From: Acrasis kona
Taxonomy: Eukaryota; Heterolobosea; Eutetramitea; Acrasida; Acrasidae
DNA length: 31,734 nucleotides
Assembly (NCBI GenBank): GCA_026419775.2
Contig: JAOPGA020001097.1
Coordinates: 1-31,734 of the forward strand
Direction: 5' to 3'
The notes under the pieces are model-generated. The model was not told where the DNA came from. It saw only the letters and a list, made by a program, of their open reading frames with translations, and did not search any database. The translations under genes were made by a program, and so were the position numbers. Below, piece by piece: positions 8,250-16,700 of the stretch (its first letter is position 1; every line of letters starts with the position of its first letter).

Positions 8250-9983
8250 ATGAACACAATAGCTTTACTATTCCTTATAGCTTGTGCGATATTAATCAAT
8301 GCAGAGACGCTCACTACAAACGTTACCATCACTGCTACTGTAAGTATGGTTGATCAAGAAATGTGCTTTGAGGACCGAAGCATCTTGAACTCTGGTGAAG
8401 AAATTTCTACATTTGCAGCTGGTATAATTATCGTTAATCCAACAACTACAACAATGATCTATGGTTATGTAAATGTTCTACAAGTACCGATAGTACCCCA
8501 AGGTGCCACAAATGTATCAGCAAAGATCAGATTGTACTGCACATCAGCTGAAGGAGACACAACCCAACCAATTTACGTGAAAAAAACTCAAGTACCAAGT
8601 ATTCCTGATGAAATCTGCCCACATCCGCTCGCTACGGAAGGTCAAATGTTGACAACGACACCAGAAATACCTATGGCTGCATCAAACTATGATATTGACA
8701 TTACAGACCTCTACTATCCAAACATGGGAAGTAACCTAACTCTATCGCTTTTGTGTAGAAGTTATGGTGTTAACAGAGCACGTGTTAGCGAGCTAGAATC
8801 GTATACTTATAAGTTCGCTGCAGCCCAAGATTCACCAAACGGTCCTCAACTAATTGTCGAGTACAATCTTCCAGAAACCACTGCATCACCAATAACCACT
8901 GCAGCTCCAATGACTACTGCAGCTCCAATGACTACTGCAGCTCCAATGACTACTGAGGCACCTGAAACCACAGAAGCACCGATGTCAACCGAAACTCTGC
9001 CTCCTATCACTACTCCAAGAACCACTGCAGCTCCAATAACCACTGCAGCTCCAATAACCACTGCAGCTCCAATAACCACTGCAGCTCCGATGACTACTGA
9101 AGCTCCAATGACCACCGAAGCTCCAATGACCACTGAAGCTCCAGAAACCACTGAAGCACCTATGCCTTCCGAGGAAATCACTTCACCACCGGTAACTACA
9201 CCACAAACAACTCAAGCTGCCACAACTTCAGCCCCAGTGACAAATACAGGTTCTCCTTCAACATCTACTCCATCATCAACCACCTCACCAACTACTACCC
9301 AAACGGTTACAACATCAGCCCCAAGCACAACAAACTCCCCAGTTCAATCAACTACTACTGCTCCTTCAGTTGCAACATGTGCTCCTTGCCCGTGCGGTGT
9401 ACGCTCCAATGATGCCAATTTGTCAGGTGATAACAATGCATCACCAGGAAGAAGGCAAAGGAGAAATGGCAATGCTTGCCCAATCTGTATCGTATGCCCA
9501 ACAACTCAAGCTCCCACAACAACTTCTCCACCTGTTCAAGCCACTACATGTCCTCCATGTCCATGTGGAGAACAACCAAAGGATGCCAACTTATCGGGCG
9601 ACAACAATGCCTCCCCAGCTAGGAAATTTAGACGCGCCGGTGTCAACTGTCCTGTGTGCAAAGTGTGCCCTGCAACAACCTCTTCTCCCCCTGTTCAAGC
9701 AACAACAACATCCTCACCTAGTTCTACTTGTACGCCATGTCCATGTGGCTCTTTCAGACAAAGAAGAAGTAGCGGAGATTGCCCAACATGCAAACCATGT
9801 GCAACCAGTCCAGTCCCGGGGACTACAAAAACACCAACTAATGTAGTAACAACTAAAACCCCCTCAAGTAGTATCATTCCAGGAAATAATGAAAGTGGAG
9901 ATGATAATGCAAGAGAAAGCAGTAGTGCAAGTACTTTTGATTGTGCTAGGAATCGTTTATGCCAAAGTATACTAGGAATATAA
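8250..9983 (+). CDS. Secreted mucin-like protein: DNRLRE-like head, Thr/Pro repeats, three Cys-rich repeats
   Basis: 577 aa, single exon. A signal peptide covers residues 1-18 (MNTIALLFLIACAILINA). Residues about 20-210 resemble a DNRLRE-type beta-sandwich: YGYVNVLQVP, AKIRLYCTS, DIDITDLYYPN and a closing PQLIVEYN. Residues 211-375 are Thr/Pro/Ala repeats (TTAAPM-type hexapeptides), expected to be heavily O-glycosylated. Residues 376-530 hold three units TCxPCPCG...CPxCxxC; the first two share DANLSGDNNASP. The C-terminus has two more cysteines and no clear GPI signal or membrane span. Likely cell-surface, matrix or cyst-wall material. The DNRLRE assignment is by pattern memory and is moderate; the secreted mucin-like nature is plain. 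Confidence 0.85.
   Translation: MNTIALLFLIACAILINAETLTTNVTITATVSMVDQEMCFEDRSILNSGEEISTFAAGIIIVNPTTTTMIYGYVNVLQVPIVPQGATNVSAKIRLYCTSAEGDTTQPIYVKKTQVPSIPDEICPHPLATEGQMLTTTPEIPMAASNYDIDITDLYYPNMGSNLTLSLLCRSYGVNRARVSELESYTYKFAAAQDSPNGPQLIVEYNLPETTASPITTAAPMTTAAPMTTAAPMTTEAPETTEAPMSTETLPPITTPRTTAAPITTAAPITTAAPITTAAPMTTEAPMTTEAPMTTEAPETTEAPMPSEEITSPPVTTPQTTQAATTSAPVTNTGSPSTSTPSSTTSPTTTQTVTTSAPSTTNSPVQSTTTAPSVATCAPCPCGVRSNDANLSGDNNASPGRRQRRNGNACPICIVCPTTQAPTTTSPPVQATTCPPCPCGEQPKDANLSGDNNASPARKFRRAGVNCPVCKVCPATTSSPPVQATTTSSPSSTCTPCPCGSFRQRRSSGDCPTCKPCATSPVPGTTKTPTNVVTTKTPSSSIIPGNNESGDDNARESSSASTFDCARNRLCQSILGI
8878..9162 (+). repeat. 18-nt minisatellite encoding TTAAPM/TTEAPM units
   Basis: Tandem near-copies of an 18-nt unit (type CCAATGACTACTGCAGCT) run in two blocks, interrupted at about 8958-9020 by a diverged stretch. 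Units are alternately ATG- or ATA-type (PMTT or PITT) and GCAGCT- or GAAGCT-type. The array also leaves an antisense open frame (8846-9181) that is an artefact of repetition. Copy number is likely to vary between strains. Confidence 0.85.
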
Positions 9984-10274
9984 ATGTACAATAAAATTTT
10001 GACTCCTTCAATTATATTATGAGTTTGTTTAATGTTAACAAAGCCTTTAGATTTAAACGAATCTGATTTACAGATCAAGACGTCGGATCATCCTATATAG
10101 ATTACGAAGAATGCCATAACAAAGTCATATATACACCCTATGTAAATGCATACAAATAACCAATCTATAGAATAATAGGTTAATCATCCAACAATTTCGC
10201 GAAGATTTTTGTTCATAAGATAATTAAAGTTTGTTATTTGAGATTTATTTATTTTGTTAAGTGTTTTGTAAATG

Positions 10275-10713
10275 TTAGTTGGGACGTGATAATGTCAGAG
10301 CATGTTTCTTTGCCTCTTCTATTTCCTCTGGTTTGTACGTGGACTTTTTGCCCGAAAAAGCTATTGTCTCAGTGTCGAAGAATGTTGTAGTGACCATCCC
10401 TTCGTCGTGAATGTAAATGAAAGGTGAGGGTGCGACTTTATAATTGTTAAAAAATCTAAAAGTATTGTCTAACATTGGTTTCTCCTCCTTCTTGCCATAT
10501 CCCAACTCCTAACATAAACAAACGTAGCTGAAAATATAGCCGTTCCAAAGAAAATGATGAAAAATCTTTTGATGTTGCCTCTCTACTTAAGTTAATTATA
10601 TGAAGGGTACTGATATGAACCTGTTCCGCGCTCTCCACAAAGAACTCTGCACTTGTATACGATCTTAAAATTGGTCTGTGTGCATAGACCTGCAAACCTC
10701 TAAACCTCAACAT
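10275..10713 (-). CDS. Small single-span membrane protein, probable mitochondrial
   Basis: Best model: exons 10713-10621, 10582-10514 and 10490-10275, giving 125 aa. The N-terminus MLRFRGLQVYAHRPILRSYT is Arg-rich and acid-free, like a mitochondrial presequence. The middle exon encodes KRFFIIFFGTAIFSATFVY, a clear membrane span. The last exon is hydrophilic (VAPSPFIYIHDEGMV, then a charged tail). Intron 1 (38 nt, GTTCAT...GTAG) is phase 0. The second discontinuity needs a 23-nt GT-AG segment at 10513-10491; 29-nt and longer alternatives starting at 10519 also restore frame. A small respiratory-chain or inner-membrane subunit is possible but unproven. Confidence 0.55.
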
Positions 10714-10771
10714 ATCAAGTCAACAACAATTACAAAATTGACACAAACAGATATATACAAGAGTTTTTTTA

Positions 10772-11212
10772 TTAGCCTGGTGGCCAGCTGAATTGACGTC
10801 CGGACAGCAAGTGAACATGAAGATAATTTACGCTTTGTTGAGATTTAGTACCTTGGTTGATGACGAGCCTATATCCTTCTTCCAGATTATGCTCTTTTGC
10901 AAGATTGCCGGCGACAGTTAATAGTCTTCCCAAAGTCTCGGCATCACTTTCGCTAGCATTTCTTAATAGTCCAATTTGGGCTTTCTTTGGTAAAAGAAGC
11001 AGGTGGGTTGGTGCTTGTGGGTTTATATCTTTCAATACAATAACGTGGTCGTCTTGGTAAACGGGATCGACTTTGATCTCCCCACGTATCATCTTGGCGA
11101 AAATAGTGTCCGATGGTGGTGTATCAAACACCGAACTGCTAACTCCTTCCTTGCTCATGTTTCGTAAGATTGGTCTGAGTGATTGGTTGACTCTGATCAC
11201 TTTTCTGAACAT
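10772..11212 (-). CDS. HIT-family (HINT-like) nucleotide hydrolase or transferase
   Basis: 146 aa, single exon. HINT-type features: SDTIFAKMIRGEI near residue 34, DINPQAPTHLLLLPKK at 62-77, and the C-terminal GRQFSWPPG typical of HINT1. The His triad reads QSVNYLHVHLLSGRQ. His132 (nucleophile position) and His134 are present, but the first His of the HxHxH core is Tyr130. Residues 1-18 (MFRKVIRVNQSLRPILRN) look like a short organelle leader; Met19 (11158) is an alternative start giving a cytosolic form. HINT proteins hydrolyse nucleoside 5'-phosphoramidates and acyl-adenylates. The Tyr substitution could weaken activity. Family call is secure. Confidence 0.93.
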   Translation of the reverse strand: MFRKVIRVNQSLRPILRNMSKEGVSSSVFDTPPSDTIFAKMIRGEIKVDPVYQDDHVIVLKDINPQAPTHLLLLPKKAQIGLLRNASESDAETLGRLLTVAGNLAKEHNLEEGYRLVINQGTKSQQSVNYLHVHLLSGRQFSWPPG

Positions 11213-11221
11213 TTCTATAGG

Positions 11222-11231
11222 CTATAAATAA
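11222..11231 (-). promoter_or_regulatory. TATA-like CTATAAATAA element
   Basis: Same 10-mer as at 5905 and 29936. It lies only 10 nt upstream of the HIT protein's first ATG, too close for a usual TATA-to-start distance. If it is a core promoter, translation would more naturally begin at Met19. Confidence 0.35.
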
Positions 11232-11432
11232 GAACTACTTCAGAAATTTCATCACTCGAATTTGATGATGTATATGCATTTAAATAATTAAAAATAAGAC
11301 AAAATATTGTTAGTTTCACCAACAGTCTATATAGAATTAGGGAAATCACTTGAACCTATTCAAAGGTTCATTGTAAGAACGATTCTATTTTTATAACCAA
11401 AACTTCTTCCTGTCAAAGTCATAATTTTAAAA

Positions 11433-11990
11433 ATGTCGCACAGGGCAGAGTTCATAACAGAAACCAATAAATTCGACACCAGTTACCCAGAGTCATTGGA
11501 TGGAAAGATACCAGAGGACAATTACAAGCAAACCATTGTTGGATGTAACGAGATTATTGGAAGAAACACACGACACAATCATATCGTGATTTTATCTGCT
11601 ATAGGTTTGCTACTTGTTCTAACCGCTGTTGGAGTCGTCGGGTCTGTCATGCTAAGCTTCAAGTATCAGGGAACAAGCCTGATTATGGCGGTTATGCTAT
11701 TATATATACCAATATTAATTCTTAGCATAATTATAGGGACTCTTGTAATCATGAGAGTTTCGAACACGTGGAAGAGAATTACTATTGATGCTGCGAGTTT
11801 TTTGAAAGATGAGAATGCCAACATTTATCAGCCAAACAACGTCCAATTAGAATTCAAAACAGATGACGGAAAATACCCTATCATACATGTTATCGTAACG
11901 CAGACTCCAAGTAGCCCTCAAAAAGCAGCCCAATCACCAGACCAAATATACTCCCCAGTAATGTTCTCTGATGAAAGAGAGCTACTTTAG
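11433..11990 (+). CDS. Golgin-A7/ERF4-like protein, DHHC palmitoyltransferase accessory candidate
   Basis: 185 aa, single exon. The pattern follows Golgin-A7/Erf4: KFDTSYPESLDGKIPEDNYK near residue 13, then an IN-type helix, a central hydrophobic pair at about 49-75 and 82-108, and a C-terminal segment with FLKDENANIYQPNNVQLEF before a beta strand (YPIIHVIVTQ). Known family members bind and stabilise Erf2/DHHC9-type protein acyltransferases at the Golgi or ER, for example for Ras palmitoylation. Here the central part forms two strong membrane spans, so it is probably an integral hairpin. The tail (after residue 155) is Ser/Pro-rich. Assignment is by motif order from memory; a profile search against the Golgin A7/ERF4 family would settle it. 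Confidence 0.65.
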   Translation: MSHRAEFITETNKFDTSYPESLDGKIPEDNYKQTIVGCNEIIGRNTRHNHIVILSAIGLLLVLTAVGVVGSVMLSFKYQGTSLIMAVMLLYIPILILSIIIGTLVIMRVSNTWKRITIDAASFLKDENANIYQPNNVQLEFKTDDGKYPIIHVIVTQTPSSPQKAAQSPDQIYSPVMFSDERELL

Positions 11991-12099
11991 ATGGTTGTAA
12001 TAGTAAGAAGAACAATTTATCATATCTTCATTGCATCCTATTCTTTTATACTTATATTTAATCTTTTTAAGTTCTACATTCCACAAAGTCATTTTGATA

Positions 12100-12282
12100 A
12101 TGTCCAAGGACCTTGAATTGGTTAATCAGCTGTGTATGTTGAAGAACTATCATTGAAATCGAAGTATATTAATAAAAGTTCTTGTTTTGTACATTTGTAA
12201 ATCAAAAAGGTCATTTGTCCTGATTCCAGCCAATCATTCAGCTGACGGACCAAATTATTTTTTTAGAATTTCATTTTTGTAG
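12100..12282 (+). CDS. Possible small spliced gene, unknown
   Basis: An ATG at 12100 opens MSKDLELVNQL and is followed by a strong donor (GTATGT). Removing a 45-nt segment (12134-12178, ending AAAAG) continues in phase to a TAG at 12280-12282, giving 45 aa. The second part is hydrophobic then polar (IPANHSADGPNYFF). Support is limited to the donor, intron size and open frame in an otherwise empty 350-nt gap; it may be chance. Confidence 0.27.
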
Positions 12283-12341
12283 AAAGGATCACAACTGTTT
12301 GAGCTATTTTTATAATTTTCATTAAACTTCTCAATCAAACG

Positions 12342-12650
12342 ATGAACACAACAAGCTTTAGATACACCAGATTTGAGTTAGGAGACGATTGTTTAATACC
12401 GGGCCAGTTTCATTTCAAAGAATTGTTGGATAAATACAATCACCTGACAAATCTAAGACTGGGTGTACATAATTGTAGCAAGTCTATCAATGAATCGAGG
12501 TCAGCTAAAGATATTGAGGACTCCATTTTCAATTATAAGCTGGCCACAACAAAAATTCTAAATCTTGACAACAGAAGAAGAAGGAGTTCTTTAAAAAGAA
12601 GCACGCCTTTAGGTCCCACAACATCCAAACGAGTTTCATTCTCGGATTAA
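12342..12650 (+). CDS. Small protein with a C-terminal PP1-docking (RVxF) motif
   Basis: 102 aa, single exon from the ATG at 12342. I recognise no domain. The first 75 residues look like a compact helical region; the last 27 are very basic (NRRRRSSLKRST) and end KRVSFSD. That ending fits the RVxF consensus for binding protein phosphatase 1 catalytic subunit and resembles the motif of PP1 glycogen-targeting subunits. RRRSSLKRS also offers basophilic kinase sites. A PP1 regulator or inhibitor is a reasonable guess. The stop is 66 nt before the likely start of the next gene on the same strand. Confidence 0.65.
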   Translation: MNTTSFRYTRFELGDDCLIPGQFHFKELLDKYNHLTNLRLGVHNCSKSINESRSAKDIEDSIFNYKLATTKILNLDNRRRRSSLKRSTPLGPTTSKRVSFSD

Positions 12651-12716
12651 GCAAGGTTGTTTAGGTTCTCATTGGGATTGCCGATGATTGTACTAAAAAA
12701 AATAATTGTAAATAAA

Positions 12717-13436
12717 ATGAAAATTGACACAGAGGCTAGGTTGCTTAAGATTGTTCTTCTTGGGGATTCGAAAGTTGGGAAGACGGCACTTGCCAGTCAG
12801 TACAATGGAAACCCTAATACAGATCCTCACAAAACAATCCAATTGGATATTCATATTAAAAATGTAGAAAAGTCACCAGAAGAAAAATTGATGATTCAGA
12901 TTTGGGACACAGCAGGTGATGACTCACTCCGAGCACAAAATTCCATACATTCATTCTTGCTCTACAGCGATTTAGTTTTACTCATTTTTGACGTCACTGA
13001 AAAGTCGAGCTTTGATAATCTGATGTTTCATCTGGAATCGATACGTAATCATGCGCCCCATGCCGTACCTATTATATTGGTTGGGAACAAAACAGATCTT
13101 AAAAATAGATGCATTGATGCACTGGCCGCAGAGAAATATGCAAAAGAGATAGTCAGATGCCCATACGTAGAAGTAAATATCAAAAATCCACAAACTGTCG
13201 ATAAACTTTTCGAAAAGGCGATATCGGATGCGTTAGACAACATCAACAAGCCATTCAAAGCCTTAACAACAGAAAAAGCAAACCCCACCACAACACCTAA
13301 AAGGAAGTCCTCTTTCGGAATGGATGATAGTAAAACGCCAACAATCAATGTCGAGGAAGTTAAACGAAAGGTTTCCGATGTACAGGCTACCGTGTCTGGT
13401 TGGTTTGGAAGGCTTCAAGAAGTACTTTTTGAATGA
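12717..13436 (+). CDS. Rab-like small GTPase without C-terminal cysteines
   Basis: The frame is open from 12657, but the ATG at 12717 sits just before the GTPase fold (MKIDTEARLLKIVLLGD), giving 239 aa; an ATG at 12684 is possible. G1 is GDSKVGKT, G3 is WDTAGDD, G4 is NKTD. G3 carries Asp where Ras-like GTPases have the catalytic Gln. G5 (normally SAK) reads VNIKN and is degenerate. The Rab-family contexts LVLLIFDVTEKSSFDNL and PIILVGNKTDLK are clear. A long Lys/Thr/Ser tail follows and ends GRLQEVLFE with no cysteine, so it cannot be prenylated by the Rab system encoded at 2-3 kb. Probably a divergent Rab or Rab-like protein with altered hydrolysis. Confidence 0.85.
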   Translation: MKIDTEARLLKIVLLGDSKVGKTALASQYNGNPNTDPHKTIQLDIHIKNVEKSPEEKLMIQIWDTAGDDSLRAQNSIHSFLLYSDLVLLIFDVTEKSSFDNLMFHLESIRNHAPHAVPIILVGNKTDLKNRCIDALAAEKYAKEIVRCPYVEVNIKNPQTVDKLFEKAISDALDNINKPFKALTTEKANPTTTPKRKSSFGMDDSKTPTINVEEVKRKVSDVQATVSGWFGRLQEVLFE

Positions 13437-13476
13437 CGTAGAATGTATAATAAAAATAATTATAACTTTGTTGAAT

Positions 13477-13645
13477 CTAAGCATCAAATTTTTTTAGCGC
13501 AGCGATTAACGTCTGATTGTTTTTAATTTTGGTAACTTGATCGATTATTTTCGGGTTCATGAAGGAATTCAATAGGAGATTACAAGCCTAGCATCAATAC
13601 TGAACTTGATTTTCAATTATCCTGGTTGAGCAGGACTCCCGCCAT
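13477..13645 (-). CDS. Spliced mini-gene, 39 aa, unknown
   Basis: A coding-like minus frame ends NNQTLIAALKKFDA at a TAG (13477-13479) and is open back to an acceptor GCTAG at 13588. Upstream an ATG at 13645 gives MAG, then a GTCCTG donor. Removing 49 nt (13636-13588) joins both in phase 0: MAGACNLLLNSFMNPKIIDQ and onward. It is convergent with the Rab-like gene (41 nt apart) and divergent from the dynein gene. The short first exon makes the start uncertain; an additional upstream exon cannot be excluded. No function is recognised. Confidence 0.42.
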
Positions 13646-13735
13646 TGCAGTAAGGAATTACTAAAGTTTCAAAAAGATATCACAGATTCTTGGCGGAAAC
13701 GTTAATTGTACATAAACCTCATTCCGACATAACAA
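13646..13735. promoter_or_regulatory. Candidate bidirectional promoter of dynein and the mini-gene
   Basis: Only 90 nt separate the two divergent start codons (13645 minus, 13736 plus). If both gene models hold, their promoters must share this stretch. No clear TATA-like element is seen. Confidence 0.3.
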
Positions 13736-16700
13736 ATGGTGAAGAAGGATGTTAGGATTGTGGTAATTGAGGATCGCATAAGAGAAGCGTTTCCTAACGC
13801 GATAAACATAGACCAGTTATTTGAGGATACAGACAGCGCTTCGAAAATTGAATGTTTCCTAACTGGAAAAGAGCCACATACTTTAGTATTTTGTGGTAAT
13901 GTAACAGTCGGACAGGCTCCCTCAGAAGATGGCAATAGTGAGCATAGAAGCAGTAACGCAACTGCTCAAACAACAAAGATAGAGTTGGTAGCTCCGCCAA
14001 TTCCATTCGATAAATTTAACAGAGCATTGTACTTGATTAGGAAGGAGAATAAGCCAATACCTATGAAGGAGCAGCAAATGGTCGAGGTTCTTAACACTGG
14101 AACATTAGACAGTCATAATGGTTTGGAATCTTTACAAGTTCTTTTGGAGCAAGTTTATCTACCTGTTTTCAAGACACAAGAAAATTGGGGAAAAAGTACT
14201 ACCGAGCAAGCGGACGAGTTCAGACAGAATACTGAAAAGTTCATTTTCAAGGTTGGAGAGTTGATTGCTTCTCAAACTCCAACAATTACATTAACAACAC
14301 CAGATCCTAAATTTGCAGTGGCCAACAACGCAAAAGCTATTGCTTTGGCAAGAAGTAACCCAGAGCTCATTTCAAATTATGAAAGTGTTGTGCAGAGTTG
14401 GTCTAACGAGATCAAAGAAGTTTTAAAAGGCAACCACCTCGTTGTAAACGGCATTCACGATGATGGACCAGCAAGCGAGATTGAGTTTTGGCAGGCTAAA
14501 CACTCCCAGTTAACCAGTCTAATGGAGCAACTAAGGAGAGAGGACCATAAAGTAGTCATTCAAGTTCTAAAATCAACAGACTCCGCACTAATGAAAACTT
14601 GGAATGAAATTGATGCACAGATCACAGACGCTTTCAATGAGGCTAAGGACAACGTGAAGTACCTAAGCAGTTTGGAAGTTTTCATCGAACCCCTCTATAA
14701 GAGCTCTCCAGAAAAGATCATTGAGAATTTACCCTCACTTATGAAGAACATTGCCATGATGAGTCAAGTAGCCAAATATTATAGCAGTGTAGAAAAGATG
14801 AGTAAACTTTTGGTCAAGATTAGCAACCAAATGATTACTGCCTGCAAAGAAAGTATTAAGGGAGAGGGCAGATTGTGGGAACAACCAGAAGAAGTATTGG
14901 TTGAGAACTTGCGTAACTGTTTGAAACTCAGAAATGAGTATCAACGATGTTACAGACTTGAGAAGGAGCGCATGAGGACGTCTACCAAAAGCGTTCAACA
15001 TTTCGAGTTTGACGAGTTAACTCTTTTCGGTAAACTAGAACTATTCTGCTCCCGCATCACAACCTTGTTGGAATTATTCGAAACGATTGCCCAGTTCAAA
15101 TCCCTCCAACAACACAACATTGATGGCATGGGAGAACTCATAGACAACTTTTTCGTGTACGTAGAAGAACTCAAGCGCAAGAGTACCGATCTATTAGATT
15201 ACACAAAGAACTCGTTCGACAAGGATTACATGGCCTTCAACAAGAAGATTACACACTTGGAACAAAATTTACAAGTATGGATCAACACGTCATTCGAGAA
15301 CATTACAAGCTCCGAAGTGGCCCTCCAACTCTTGAAGAAATTCCAACAAATTCTCGTTCGAGAGTCACTACAAGCAGAGCTCGACAACAAATATACGGTC
15401 ATCTTCCATAACTATGGCCTTCAGCTCGAGCAAATCCAAAAAGTATACGAGAAGAGAAAAAAGAACCCACCCATGGTACGTAACGCCCCACCAGTCGCCG
15501 GTAATTTGTTATGGTGCAGACAATTAATCAGAAGAGTCATGGAGCCCATGGTCAAATTCCAACAAATTCCAATCATCAAGACGGCCAAAGAGAGCGTAAA
15601 GATTATCAAAAAGTACAACAAGGTATTATTGGCCTTGTTCAAGTTCGAAAATTTATGGATGGAGGCATGGAGTCAAAGCATCGAAAAAACAAAGGCGGGA
15701 CTACAGGCCACTTTGTTAGTAAAAGTCGATAACAAGTTATACGTCAACTTTGACAGGAACATTATACAATTGATTCGCGAGACCAAGTGGTTGAAGAGAA
15801 TGGGAGTGGACGTTCCCGAAAATGCAAGAATGGTTTTGCTACAAGAAGGAAAGTTCAAAAAGTACTATAGCGAGTTGTATTATGTACTTCGTGAGAACGT
15901 ACGTGTTTTGGATTTGGTCAAGAAGGACACTCGTCGATTACTACTTCCTCACCTCGACGATTTGGAAAAGAAAATCGAACCTGGAACTACCATCCTGACG
16001 TGGACTTCCATGAACATTGAAGTTTACTTGGAGCGCATCCACAAGGGTCTTTCACAATTCGAAGATTTGGTTACCAAAGTGAACGGCACCATTGATTCGC
16101 GTATTCAAAAGAATTTACGTCACATTGGTAAAACACCACTGGTGGATCTACCAGCTGACGAAATGTTCTCGTTGGAGCAATTCGTGGAGCGTCACGAAAA
16201 GTTGGTGAGGACTTATTCTCCGCTCATGAACATTCGTAATATCGAAATTGAACAAGCTGTTAGCGACTTGATCAACATTATCACTTGTTATCCATTAGAG
16301 GACACCACCCTTCGCATGCCCGCTGAAGAAATTGAAAGATTGAAAAAATATTTCGATAACATGATGTTGTGTGCTATTCTGAGCACCACTACAAAATCAT
16401 TAAATACATTAATGGATCGCATCAGAGGAGCTGGAAGGGTCAATACTCCCTTCTTTAATATTGAAGTTGATTTGGTACTACCAAGTATTTCGTTGAGCCC
16501 AGCGCTAGATGACGTACTGGAGGCAGTAAACAGAGCAGCTGTAGCCGTGTTGAGTTGCTCCAAAGTTCTCACTTCATGGACATACGAAGGCGTAGAGAAT
16601 CCTCATAGGAGTTATCATCACAACGTAGCCAAGGACTCTGCAGTCGTACAAGTCGTTATGTTGCTTCAAGGATGCTTACACAATCTCAAGAAACAAGTCA

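Noticed and set aside
8846-9181. Antisense open frame with Val/Gly/Ala repeats
   Set aside because: It mirrors the 18-nt minisatellite of the mucin-like gene and has no independent coding features.
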